From NCBI GenBank assembly GCA_018136815.1, contig CM030938.1, positions 4,984,749-5,048,748 of the forward strand: a stretch of DNA of 64,000 nt, in the 5' to 3' direction. The notes beneath the pieces were generated by a model. That model was given only the letters and a program-made list of their open reading frames with translations, had not been told where the DNA came from and made no database searches. Shown piece after piece: positions 33,405 to 43,580 of this stretch. The translations under genes and the position numbers were made by a program. This stretch comes from Isochrysis galbana. Taxonomy: Eukaryota; Haptophyta; Isochrysidales; Isochrysidaceae. Position 1 is the stretch's first letter, and the number at the start of each line of letters is the position of its first letter.

Positions 33405-34661
33405 TTAGCCACGTGCGCGCGTCGTGCGGCCGACAGAATAGGATTCTGGAAAATGAGCTTAGCCGTTAGCCAAGGGTGATGTCTCAAGATGCTGCTGTCA
33501 TGTGGCTGCATACATTGGTTGCAAGCTGGCTTGCCGATCAATACGAGACGACTCGTACGCACACCTCGCATGTGCGGAGTAGAGTTGCGCGTCATGCCTC
33601 CATAGGTTTGAGCGTTTGTGCTTGCTAGCTGCCAGGTGAATGTGATTGCGAGCGCATAGGCCCAGCTGGATTGTCACCGCGAAAAGGTACCCGTTGGTAT
33701 CAATTGTAGATGTCGTGAGCGTGCTGTTTGATTTTTTGGTACGCGTGCCGTAGCCGCACCGATTAGTGCGTATCACTGCCAAATACCTCAATGTGCCCCT
33801 CGGTGTTGGAACGCTAGCACGACCAACAACCAAGAACCAAGCCTACCACCTACACCTACACCTGCACCGCAAGTCATCACACAGTTGTGACCGGTATCGT
33901 TCTCGCATGACGCAAGACCATCACCATTGTGGGCAAGAGCATAAGGACATGGCACGCCATTAGGCGCCGGTGAGTAGTAGTCTAGAGTGAATCTGGCCAA
34001 CTATCGCGCTAAAAAAATGGCATGATCATGGATGGTACTACCCGGGAAACAGACCTTTTCACCCTGGGTCCCTTGTGTGCGACATCTTTGAGGGCTCTCG
34101 GCTGAGGTCGATTGAACCTACTTTTATAAGTGGGGGTCAATGGGGGCCTCGCGCCCCCCTCTCTCCATAGCGGACACCCCCCGGGGTGGGCCCGTACAAT
34201 CAACCTCAGCCCCTGCCCTTTGGCAGGGGCTGGGCCCAATCAACACCCTGGCCCAGACCCCTAGTGGGCGCGGGCCGAGACTCGCACTCCCACGCCCAGC
34301 ATGGGCCTGCCCTCGAGCTGACTCCCCCCCCCTCCCCTGGTCGCCAGGCATACAGAGGCCACTGGGAGGCTCCACTGGCCAGCGTGGCAAGCGTGGGAGA
34401 GGCAGGGGGGGCCAGGGGCGCTGAGCCCCAGCTTCCACTGCCCCCTGAGCTGCCCTTGCTGGCCCTCTGGGAGCTCCCAAAGGCCCTCTGAGAGCAGGCC
34501 GTGGCGCGCCGCATGGCGACGCGCCGCAGGGAGAGGGGTGGAGGAGAATGGAGAGAGGGAGAGGGGGGGATTTGCACCCCCCCCCCGATGGAGTGCGGTG
34601 AGAAACGGGCCCCGTTTGCGTTAGCAAACAGGCGAAGGGGGGCGGCTGGCGACAGGAGGGG
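33405..34661. other. Stretch without recognisable gene
   Basis: Spacer between the sHSP gene and the retrotransposon. 34140-34490 is GC-rich with small palindromes (CCTGCCCTTTGGCAGGG). No gene is recognised. Confidence 0.5.
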
Positions 34662-35194
34662 GTGTCGAGTCGAGCGCTACCGGAGGGCTCTGAGCCACTC
34701 CGTCGCGAGCGGCACCGGCGGCTAGCGCGGCGCTTTGTCCCTCCTCCCCACCGGGAGTCGGGTGAATGAAATTCTGGACTGGGTCGGGCAACCCCATTCG
34801 GGTGTATGGACAGGGAACGAACGGCGAACGAAGGACTGTGGGGCGGCGAGGCGCTCCTAGCGGCCCTAGTGTGTTGGGTTTTAAGAGATTGTTAGACCTA
34901 CAAAGAACTCTTCCCTCAGGGAGGGAGCCTAGGCTGCTAGAGTGCAGCGACGCAGCGAACAACGACGGACAAAGAGCCTGAGAACAACAGGATACACCGA
35001 CTCACGAACACACCGGAATCATTCACCCAAACAAAGCAAATTATCAAGCAACCGCGACCCCAAATCACCGATAACTCAAACACGTCGCGAGAGACGGAGA
35101 GAGAGAGCGAGAGAGAGAGAGACTCCGCAGCGACGGCCGGAGCGTGTCTCCGTTGTAACTTCCCACGTAGCGGAGAGTCCGAAGGGGAGCGTCA
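34662..35194 (-). pseudogene. Truncated leader and gag start of a tandem chromovirus copy
   Basis: Identical to 52147-52679 apart from one visible base (C at 35028, T at 52513). Encodes the first about 100 Gag residues (ATG at 34962) until homology ends near 34662, after which the frame reads unrelated sequence to a stop at 34621. It sits on the far side of the LTR at 35195-35985, so two elements share that LTR in tandem, the second one truncated. Confidence 0.85.
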
Positions 35195-35985
35195 TGTCGC
35201 GCGACCACGGCGATCACTTTGGATACAGATCGCAACGAGATGTCTTCACGACCGAATAAATCTTGCCGTTGAGCGTGAACCTTCTAGACGCTTCTAACGA
35301 ACAACCCTGAGTAGCAACCAAGGGGAAGAAACACCAAAGGGGCCAAGGCTTGCATGTAGCTTGCATCAAGGGGAAAGATTCCCTCACCTAGGAAGCGAAC
35401 CTACACCGGTCTCCAAGGGGAGATGGCAAATTAAATCTCAAATCTCGAGCGGATAGAGCAACCGACTCGCTCGCCAAACACCTTGACCGAGAAGAAAGAA
35501 GCAAGGACCTACAAGCCAAGGGTAGCGGACCTAGGGAATGTGAGAGGAAATTTCCGAACGCCAACGCCAAACGCCGAACGCGGGAAGGCAACGAAACCCT
35601 AACCAGGCCAAGCAGAACCTACGAAGAACAGGCCTGGACGACAACGAAAGTGAGCAGGTCCCAAGAAAGAACCGGAACCCAACAAGAAACGACAAGCCTT
35701 GCAAGAAGCTAAACAAGCCTTCACAAGGTAACTCGAGAGCCTGAGACAAGCGCGCAGCGAGTGACAGGCGACCTGGCTCCTTTGGGTCAAGATTACCCGA
35801 AAGGAGGAAACCTGGAATCTAGACCTGACAAACAGGCTAGAAGGAACGAAACAAGAACTCGAATTCTAGATCGCTAGGGACGAACCCTACCAACCTAGGT
35901 ATGCCTGAGCTTCACCGTGTGGCCGCACGGCGAAGGACCTGGAAACAAGAGCCTGGAAATCGCATCATCTAGGATGAATGCGACA
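35195..35985 (-). repeat. Chromovirus LTR (left)
   Basis: 791 bp, with 6-bp terminal inverted repeat TGTCGC/GCGACA; same length and, by eye, same sequence as 52680-53470. It is directly preceded on the minus strand by a G-run polypurine tract (CCCCCC at 35986-35991 on plus). Confidence 0.88.
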
Positions 35986-36372
35986 CCCCCCGACTAAGAT
36001 CGAGACGTCTCCCGATGTCGAGCGGTGAACCTGGAAACAGAGACCTGGAACCTGGAACCTGAGCTGACCAGAGGTCAGAATCGGAACAAGAAGCAACGGA
36101 ACATAGCGAGCGAAACGTGGAGACAAGAACACCCTTTGGATCCAAAGCGAGCACGAAATCGGCGGCTTAACGCGGCGGCCTCTTTCGTACGCACTGCCCC
36201 ACCCACTTCTCCCTTTTACAGGAGCTTTGCTCGGGTGTTGCGCCGGGTGTAGAGCGCAGGCAGCACGCGTTCAGCACCTCCATGATTCGCTCGGACGGAA
36301 ACTTGAACTCGGAGCCCTAGCCGAGGCGTGGGGCTAGCCTAGAGGGACGGGTCCCTTACCCAAGACATGGGA
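35986..36372 (-). other. Chromovirus 3' untranslated region and polypurine tract
   Basis: Between the pol stop and the LTR. The tract CCCCCC (plus strand) abuts the LTR start as expected for plus-strand priming. An imperfect CCTGGAA/CCTGGAAC repeat lies at 36030-36062. Confidence 0.7.
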
Positions 36373-39300
36373 TCAACGAGAATGGAGCCTGGATCGAGTG
36401 CGCGAAGACGGCGCATCGAGAACGAGAGGAAGAGGAGTATCCCTGGCCGACGAAGAAGTTGCTTCCGGGGACTCAACATCTTCTGGACAAGTCTCTTCGA
36501 CGGAGCGATCATAATCATCAAGCAAATCAGAACAACGACGGAGCAACTCGGAACGAGGCTCCCAGGTGGCTTCTCGAAGAGAATAGCCACGCCACTTCAC
36601 GAGGTACTCGGTAGATTCGCCACGGCTACGACGATCGAGCAACTTCTCAACAATGTACTCGTCGACAGCCAGCGGCTCTTCATCAACGAAAGTATGATAC
36701 GGCCGGAGGTTCGAGATATGCACCTCCTCCTTGACTAACCGGTTCTCCAGATCACGGAGTCGGTACCTAGTGTCGGACAGAGCCTCTACGACGCGGTAGG
36801 GACCCGAGTAGATGAATTGCAACTTGTTGGCATGGCCTGGTAATCGCATGCAGACGCGATCCCCAGGTTCGAAACGCGCTGGTCTTTGAGACTTGATGGT
36901 AGCGTCACGGACTGACTCAGCCTGAGCGGCTAGGGTAGCCTCGAGAGCGCTGGACCAAGAGAGGCGGAGGCTCGCATTGAGCCTGGATGCGTACGAGCGA
37001 ACGTCGGCGGACGCCGCCTCGAGAGCAGTTGGCGAAACAGACTTCGGATCAGAGAGTTGAGCGGGCAGACGCAGCTCACGCCCAAAGATCAAAGACGCTG
37101 GAGACCGGGAGGTGACACGACCGGAGGAAGCCCTCAACGAGAGGAGTAGGAACGGCAAATGGTCGACCCAATGACCGCCACCCTCGTTCGAGGCGCGCAT
37201 CAAACGAATGAGCGTTTGCTGAGCGCGTTCGACGAAGCCTACACCCTCATGTCGATACGGCTCTGTACTCGACAAATCAGTCCCGGTGAGCTCCAGAATA
37301 CGCGAAACAAGAACCGAACAAAGATTCGAACCGGCGTCGGTCCGAAGCTGCCTAGGGACTCCATAACGCGTCACAATCAAGCGGATGAACATGTCCAAGG
37401 CCACCTCCGACGAAGGATCCCCATTCGACGGCTCAGCCTCAATCCATCGAGTGAGCGAGTCGATGAAGACGACCAGCTTGTCGTAACCCGAGACTCCAGG
37501 CACGAAGTTGTGAGTGGGAGCCAGTGCGAGCACGTCGCAGTAGACCACATCAAAGGGGTAGGTACCCACAGAGAGACCGGAGGGCGACGCTAGAGCCCTA
37601 GGTAGCGGCTTGGCGAGGGTGCACTCGTGGCATTCCCGGACGTAGGATGCAACGTCGGAAGACATGCCAGGCCAGTAGACCCGAGTACGAAGAAGACCGG
37701 ACATACGAGAAACTCCAAGGTGACCGGAGCGATCGTGGTAGGCAAAGAGGTAGCGAGACCGCAACGAGGGCGGAACATAGAGCACTAGCGAGTCCGGGTC
37801 GGTGGAGTCAAGGACGGTGCGATAGTAGACGAGCCCATCGTGAACGACGAAACGGCGAAACATCTTGGATTGCTGAGCGGGAGCGGGAGCGGGAGCGACA
37901 GGACTGGAACACGAATCATCTTCGGCAATGGGGCCTGAGGCGGCGGCCTGCGGAGGCGACCCTTGGCCTGATGGCTCGTGATTGACCGTCTCTCCTGAGC
38001 CTAGGAGTGGCTCTACGAACGGATCTTCCGCCAGGGCCGCTCTCATCTCTTCGGAAGTCGGCGTACCCGGGGCCAAATAACTAGACTGGATGGCGGGCCC
38101 GGAATCGGAGGCTCGACGACGAGATCGGTCCAAGGCTTGAAGCCCTCGCGCCGTAGCTACGGAGCGCGTGATGGCAGCCACCGGATGAGACCGTTCATGC
38201 TCGGCTAGAGACTCTGAGCTAGGCTCACGTACCGCTAGCGGCGCTGGGCCGGCGAGTGGTTCATCTTCGTGTTCCGGCTCCAGGGATGCTAGCCGGGACA
38301 GCCCGTCAGCATCCTGATGAACAGCTCCTGGTTTATGTTCGACATCGAACCGGTACTCAGCCAACTTGAGAGCCCACCGAGTCAGCCGAGAGGCTGGCCC
38401 ACCGGCTACTTGATCCTTCATGGTATGCAGCCATCGCAGCGCGGAGTGGTCGACGACTAACTTGAACCGACGCCCCCAAAGGTAGGGTCGCCAATTTCGG
38501 ATTGATTCCAGGGCAGCCAAGAGCTCAATCTCGGTCACCGTCCAGTGGCGTTCGGCCGAGGTGAGACTGCGAGCGTAATACCCAACGACTCGTTCACGGT
38601 TATCGTCTCCTAGCTGCGAGAGGATGCCGGCGATACCCAACTTGCTAGCCCCATCGGTCTTGACGATGAAGGGCCGATCATCCCTGGGTGGAGTCAAGAC
38701 GGGCTCCGAAGTGATCGCTGTCTTGAGCTCTTGGATAGCTCGGCGACACTCCTCGGACTGGGACTCCTTTGCCACGTCGCAGCCCTTCCGCGTGAGAGCA
38801 GTGAGGGGAGCAGCCTTAGCGGCGAATTGGCGAATGAATCGACGATAGTAGGAGCAAAGGCCGAGGAAAGATCGAACCGCTTCCAAGGAGTTGATGGATG
38901 ACGGGTCGATGTCGGCGACAGCTGCGACCTTCTTCGGGTCCATCTTGAGACCTTCCCTCGAGACAACGTGACCGAGGTACTCCGTAGAGGTGGCAAAGAA
39001 GACACACTTGGACATCTTGCAGGTCAGGCCGGCCCACTCTAGCCGCTCGAGAACTAGGTCTAGCCGGTGAAGCATTTGCTCGAACGAAGCTTGTGCCCTG
39101 GCCTCTTCGGAAGGACCCACGCCCGTTGACCAGATGCCCACATCATCGAGGTAAGGCATGCAGATCTCCCACGCTAGCGCACCGAGAACGATGTCCATCA
39201 AGCGGCACATGTAGGAGGGACCTGATTGGATGCCGAACGGTAGAAAGTTGAACTCGTATTTGCCGCGGTGGGTGGTGAAAGCGGTGATATGTTTGTGCGA

Positions 39301-42231
39301 TTCTTTGATCGGGATGCCCCAAAAACCAGAGGCTAAATCGAGAGTACATAAAAAGAGAGAACTGAGCGGCCCTTGGCCGGACGCTAGCCTATCAATAGCC
39401 TCTACAATGAGGGGTAGAGGGCTATCCTCGACGCGTAGCTTGGCGTTCGTGTCGCGGTAGTCCACGCAGAATCGAACGGAGCCATCTTTCTTGCTGACCA
39501 GGACTACTCGGGAAGCCCAAGCCGAATTTGACTTGCGAATAATGCCGGCGGCTTCCATCTTGGCTACCTCCTCTTCTATGATGAGCTCGCCTGCGCGGCC
39601 CACTCTAGACGGAGCGTGCCGGTGAGGAACAGCGCCGGGGTTGAGTGGCAACTCCACCTCGAGAACGTGCGTATGGTTTGGAGCCCCCGGGTGCAACGCG
39701 AAAGCTTTGATGCGCCGGGCCAAGAGTTGGCGTACTTCTTCTCGTTGATCGTCGGAAAGAAGCCGGTCTGGATCGATGGTGGCTGAGTCGAGTAGAGATC
39801 GTTGCTCCTCGCTCAGCGCGGTGACAGGGTCACCATCCCCCTCGCTTCCACTCGGAGTCCAGCCCCGGTGCAACTTGAAACGCACCTGGAGCGAAGCTAT
39901 CGGATGCAGAGACGGCAGGGTCAGCGCATCGACTCCGGTGTGGATGATCGTCACCGCGATGCGATGATCGTCCGTGGGCGTGACCACCGTGGGCATTACG
40001 AGAGGAGACGAATCGAGAGCCTCGCGATTTGGTAGGCGGTCGACCAGCATCGCGCAGTCCGAATGATCTCGGAGAGCTAGCGGAACCCTAACCCAGATGG
40101 TTGCGCGGTGGAAGGCAGGAATCGTCACCGCTTGCTCCGTGTAGAGAAGATATTCGGACGAGGTAGACGCCGGAGCTTTGGCCGCAAACTCGTCGGCAGA
40201 CTCAAAGAGAGGTGTATAGAGTGGCTGTCTAGCATCAGCAGCAGCCTCACCCTCCGATCCGGCCGGGATCTCTCGTGTTGCCGTCGACCTCTCCAGAAAG
40301 TCGACAGTCAGCGGCTGACAGGGTGACATCGAGATAGCTCCGACGAAGCCGGCGTCCGCGACTGGGGGCGGCGCCGTGGAAACTCTGACTACACATTCGG
40401 AAAGGACTCTTGAAGAGTCTTCTGAATCGCCAGAGGCCGGACGGAGGCGGAGGCTTCCTTCCGAGCTCGCGGCGTCGAGAGAAATGGTAGCGGAGTGGGC
40501 GGCCAAAAAATCGTTCCCGAGCAGAAGCATCGGGTTCCCTTCGATGACCGCGAACGAATGACGGAAGAGGCGACCGGACAAGGAGAAGACGAGGCTAGCC
40601 CGGCCCCTAGTGATGAGAGGAAGGCCGTCCGGCCCATGTAGGTTGGGGACGGTAGCGTCCGATACGCGTTCGACGCAAGCGTCTTCAGGTAGTCGATCGA
40701 GAAGAGCAGTGGTGATTACTGACGGGCCCGCTCCAGTGTCAGCCAGGGTGCTGTTCACCGTGAGAGCAACGTCCGGGAGAACGAACCCTTGAGCTGCGCG
40801 GTCGCCATCGGCACGGCAGACCACGAGATCGCGGACATAGAGGCAGTGACGAGGGTAGAGCGGCGGCGGCGTGTCCGCGATAGATTCTACTGGAAGCGAG
40901 GTTCCGGCTCCGGTTGACGGGGTGGTTGGATTAGAGGCTGGCCTGGACGGAGAAGATTCATCGACGTGGGGCACTCGCTCGATAGCGGCGGCTACCGTCT
41001 GCGGCACGAATGGTATTGAAGAGTATGGGGATGCCTTTGCTGAATTAGAGGGGTTAGGCACGCCATCATAGCCTAGCCCTCGACGGTCCGTCGGATGCCG
41101 AGGTTGATCCATTTGGCGTGACCATTCCTTCTCCAGGGACTTCTGCAAGTCTGTCTTCGGAAGCTTCGACAACTCGGAAAAACCAGCCGCACTGAGACCC
41201 CTAGCGGCAGCCCCATCGCAACACAGTGCCCGTGGAGTACCCTCTCCTTCGGCGGCGTCGGAGGGCTTGGTCTCGAGGGTCTGCATGCTCCGGTGTTCTG
41301 GCATCTCGGGCGTATCATCTTCTCCCGAGTCCAGCCCAACATCCCCGTTTTCAAGTGGCCTTTCGGCTACGACCGAACCGGTCGGTTCGGCCACTCCTTC
41401 GTCGCCAGCCGTGAAGGAGGCGCTCGGAGATAGTGCATTGATGCCTTGAGAGCCCAGTCGAGACAAGATGGAAGGTTCCGACGGCTCCGCAGCTGCCGCT
41501 TGCTCAGCGATTTCTTGGGCGATGGAAGGCGTGACATCCTGCCACCGATGGACCCCCGAAATTACATCACGATCGAAGACCTGCCACTTGCTGCGGCGCT
41601 TCTTCACCGTGTTTGGAGGGCCTGGCGTTGTAGAGCGGTCCTTCATGGGCCACTCCCACGGCGTGAAGCAGTCCACTTCCGCCACGGTCCCGTCTTGCGA
41701 TGCGTTGGTTTCCGAGTCCTTCCGATGGAGCAGGCGAGACGCATCGGCAACGGGGCCCGCGTCTGAGATCACGACAACCGAATCAGACACTAGCGAACCG
41801 CTGGGAGGCGTGAGGTGAGGGCTAGAAGCTGCTTCGCCTCTCCCCTCCATGAAGCGAGCTAGAGCCGTCCTCGGCTCAGCCAGTTCGAAGCCGGTCGAAC
41901 AAAGCGAGGGGCGTTCTCTCAAGCTGGCAGCTGCTTGGGAAATTGCCCAGTCCACCGTGAAGTCGAGCGAACGCGACGCCTTGGCTTCGCGCGCATAACG
42001 GCGCAAGACCGGCATCCACTGGGCCGCCATTGCACCGGCAATGCCTACATAGGTGCGGCTGCGAAGGGCGCCACGGTGGGGCGACGGCGATAGATCCGCC
42101 ATCGCGGATAGACGTCCCTCGACAATCTTCGAAGGCTGCAGGGGCGGGAGTGAAGCCGTCAGGTACAGGCCAGTTGCCTTTTGATGGCCCGTGCCGTGCT
42201 GCCACGGCTGCACAAACTGCCGCGGTCGCAA
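36373..42231 (-). CDS. Chromovirus Pol: (MTase end)-protease-RT-RNase H-integrase-chromodomain
   Basis: 1952 codons, open only from 42231 because a C5/C6 run difference (about 42231, compare 47767) breaks the frame inside the methyltransferase domain. Order: end of methyltransferase domain; a long Ser/Pro-rich linker; aspartic protease ADTGAGPSVI with LLLGNDFLAAHS; RT with FCVDYRDTNAKL and PYLDDVGIWS (residues about 1027-1030); RNase H from FIVKTDGASKLGI; integrase zinc finger H-x4-H...C-x2-C (YHDRSGHLG, CHECTLAKP); integrase core with DVLAL, RTDAGSNL and GFVERAQQTL as D-D-E positions; C-terminal chromodomain at about 1857-1909 (YIVEKLLDRR, EYLVKWRGYSLREATWEPRS). The chromodomain is the chromovirus hallmark and directs integration to marked chromatin. 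The region up to 42658 is continuous with it apart from the frame break. Confidence 0.93.
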   Translation of the reverse strand: MRPRQFVQPWQHGTGHQKATGLYLTASLPPLQPSKIVEGRLSAMADLSPSPHRGALRSRTYVGIAGAMAAQWMPVLRRYAREAKASRSLDFTVDWAISQAAASLRERPSLCSTGFELAEPRTALARFMEGRGEAASSPHLTPPSGSLVSDSVVVISDAGPVADASRLLHRKDSETNASQDGTVAEVDCFTPWEWPMKDRSTTPGPPNTVKKRRSKWQVFDRDVISGVHRWQDVTPSIAQEIAEQAAAAEPSEPSILSRLGSQGINALSPSASFTAGDEGVAEPTGSVVAERPLENGDVGLDSGEDDTPEMPEHRSMQTLETKPSDAAEGEGTPRALCCDGAAARGLSAAGFSELSKLPKTDLQKSLEKEWSRQMDQPRHPTDRRGLGYDGVPNPSNSAKASPYSSIPFVPQTVAAAIERVPHVDESSPSRPASNPTTPSTGAGTSLPVESIADTPPPLYPRHCLYVRDLVVCRADGDRAAQGFVLPDVALTVNSTLADTGAGPSVITTALLDRLPEDACVERVSDATVPNLHGPDGLPLITRGRASLVFSLSGRLFRHSFAVIEGNPMLLLGNDFLAAHSATISLDAASSEGSLRLRPASGDSEDSSRVLSECVVRVSTAPPPVADAGFVGAISMSPCQPLTVDFLERSTATREIPAGSEGEAAADARQPLYTPLFESADEFAAKAPASTSSEYLLYTEQAVTIPAFHRATIWVRVPLALRDHSDCAMLVDRLPNREALDSSPLVMPTVVTPTDDHRIAVTIIHTGVDALTLPSLHPIASLQVRFKLHRGWTPSGSEGDGDPVTALSEEQRSLLDSATIDPDRLLSDDQREEVRQLLARRIKAFALHPGAPNHTHVLEVELPLNPGAVPHRHAPSRVGRAGELIIEEEVAKMEAAGIIRKSNSAWASRVVLVSKKDGSVRFCVDYRDTNAKLRVEDSPLPLIVEAIDRLASGQGPLSSLFLCTLDLASGFWGIPIKESHKHITAFTTHRGKYEFNFLPFGIQSGPSYMCRLMDIVLGALAWEICMPYLDDVGIWSTGVGPSEEARAQASFEQMLHRLDLVLERLEWAGLTCKMSKCVFFATSTEYLGHVVSREGLKMDPKKVAAVADIDPSSINSLEAVRSFLGLCSYYRRFIRQFAAKAAPLTALTRKGCDVAKESQSEECRRAIQELKTAITSEPVLTPPRDDRPFIVKTDGASKLGIAGILSQLGDDNRERVVGYYARSLTSAERHWTVTEIELLAALESIRNWRPYLWGRRFKLVVDHSALRWLHTMKDQVAGGPASRLTRWALKLAEYRFDVEHKPGAVHQDADGLSRLASLEPEHEDEPLAGPAPLAVREPSSESLAEHERSHPVAAITRSVATARGLQALDRSRRRASDSGPAIQSSYLAPGTPTSEEMRAALAEDPFVEPLLGSGETVNHEPSGQGSPPQAAASGPIAEDDSCSSPVAPAPAPAQQSKMFRRFVVHDGLVYYRTVLDSTDPDSLVLYVPPSLRSRYLFAYHDRSGHLGVSRMSGLLRTRVYWPGMSSDVASYVRECHECTLAKPLPRALASPSGLSVGTYPFDVVYCDVLALAPTHNFVPGVSGYDKLVVFIDSLTRWIEAEPSNGDPSSEVALDMFIRLIVTRYGVPRQLRTDAGSNLCSVLVSRILELTGTDLSSTEPYRHEGVGFVERAQQTLIRLMRASNEGGGHWVDHLPFLLLSLRASSGRVTSRSPASLIFGRELRLPAQLSDPKSVSPTALEAASADVRSYASRLNASLRLSWSSALEATLAAQAESVRDATIKSQRPARFEPGDRVCMRLPGHANKLQFIYSGPYRVVEALSDTRYRLRDLENRLVKEEVHISNLRPYHTFVDEEPLAVDEYIVEKLLDRRSRGESTEYLVKWRGYSLREATWEPRSELLRRCSDLLDDYDRSVEETCPEDVESPEATSSSARDTPLPLVLDAPSSRTRSRLHSR

Positions 42232-42658
42232 CCCCCGACTAAGGCAGAGGCTTCCGCGTGCATTCGAGGATTTTCGACGGCAACGAAAGGCGCGTCGGCG
42301 CTTGCCATGGCGAGGAAGACTCTAGCGGCGGATTCGAGAGCCTGGCGACGTCCCGGTTCCGATCGAGCCACTGGCAACTCACCGCCGACAAATACGTGCA
42401 CGGCGGATGCGCGACCACGAGGTCCCAACCGAGGTTTTGAATGTGAAGAGCATCTCCGCAGAAGTGGGGAATGTAGTCGATCTCCGACGGTCGTAGATCG
42501 CACGTCGCGACGTGCGCTCCGGCGAGTAGGAACATCGAAGACACGACCCCGCTAGCTTCACCGACGACTAGAACGCGGGGTGGAGGAATCCCCTCGGCCG
42601 CGTCGAACGTCACGGCGTCGTGGATCGCCGCTAACTCAGCGCAAAGCTCGTCAAAATG
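42232..42658 (-). pseudogene. Pol N-terminal segment left of the gap, frame-broken
   Basis: Same sequence as 47769-48197 but with single-base losses at about 42231 (C6 to C5) and 42360 (CCC to CC). It encodes the methyltransferase motifs (VLVVGEASG, HPPCTYLS) in shifted frames. The losses lie within 430 bp of the N gap and are most simply read as consensus errors at a contig end, not biological decay. Confidence 0.8.
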
Positions 42659-42758
42659 NNNNNNNNNNNNNNNNNNNNNNNNNNNNNNNNNNNNNNNNNN
42701 NNNNNNNNNNNNNNNNNNNNNNNNNNNNNNNNNNNNNNNNNNNNNNNNNNNNNNNNNN
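42659..42758. other. Assembly gap of 100 N
   Basis: Exactly 100 N, the conventional placeholder for a gap of unknown size. The flanking contigs overlap by about 5.44 kb of the same sequence. Confidence 0.99.
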
Positions 42759-43580
42759 TTGCTGAGCGCGTTCGACGAAGCCTACACCTCATGTCGATAC
42801 GGCTCTGTACTCGACAAATCAGTCCCGGTGAGCTCCAGAATACGCGAAACAAGAACCGAACAAAGATTCGAACCGGCGTCGGTCCGAAGCTGCCTAGGGA
42901 CTCCATAACGCGTCACAATCAAGCGGATGAACATGTCCAAGGCACCTCCGACGAAGGATCCCCATTCGACGGCTCAGCCTCATCCATCGAGTGAGCGAGT
43001 CGATGAAGACGACCAGCTTGTCGTAACCCGAGACTCCAGGCACGAAGTTGTGAGTGGGAGCCAGTGCGAGCACGTCGCAGTAGACCACATCAAAGGGGTA
43101 GGTACCCACAGAGAGACCGGAGGGCGACGCTAGAGCCCTAGGTAGCGGCTTGGCGAGGGTGCACTCGTGCATTCCCGGACGTAGGATGCAACGTCGGAAG
43201 ACATGCCAGGCCAGTAGACCCGAGTACGAAGAAGACCGGACATACGAGAAACTCCAAGGTGACCGGAGCGATCGTGGTAGGCAAAGAGGTAGCGAGACCG
43301 CAACGAGGGCGGAACATAGAGCACTAGCGAGTCCGGGTCGGTGGAGTCAAGGACGGTGCGATAGTAGACGAGCCATCGTGAACGACGAAACGGCGAAACA
43401 TCTTGGATTGCTGAGCGGGAGCGGGAGCGGGAGCGACAGGACTGGAACACGAATCATCTTCGGCAATGGGGCCTGAGGCGGCGGCCTGCGGAGGCGACCC
43501 TTGGCCTGATGGCTCGTGATTGACCGTCTCTCCTGAGCCTAGGAGTGGCTCTACGAACGGATCTTCCGCCAGGGCCGCTC
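42759..43580 (-). pseudogene. Pol integrase segment right of the gap, frame-broken
   Basis: Same sequence as 37216-38040 but with six one-base homopolymer losses between 42787 and 43610 (CCC, CC, AA, GG, CCC and GGGG each one shorter). Encodes the integrase zinc finger and the start of the integrase core in three broken frames. Probably contig-end errors. Confidence 0.8.

Noticed and set aside
36373-42231. Two separate chromovirus copies in head-to-tail orientation
   Set aside because: The two pol copies differ only by homopolymer losses next to the N gap, so an assembly overlap is the simpler reading.
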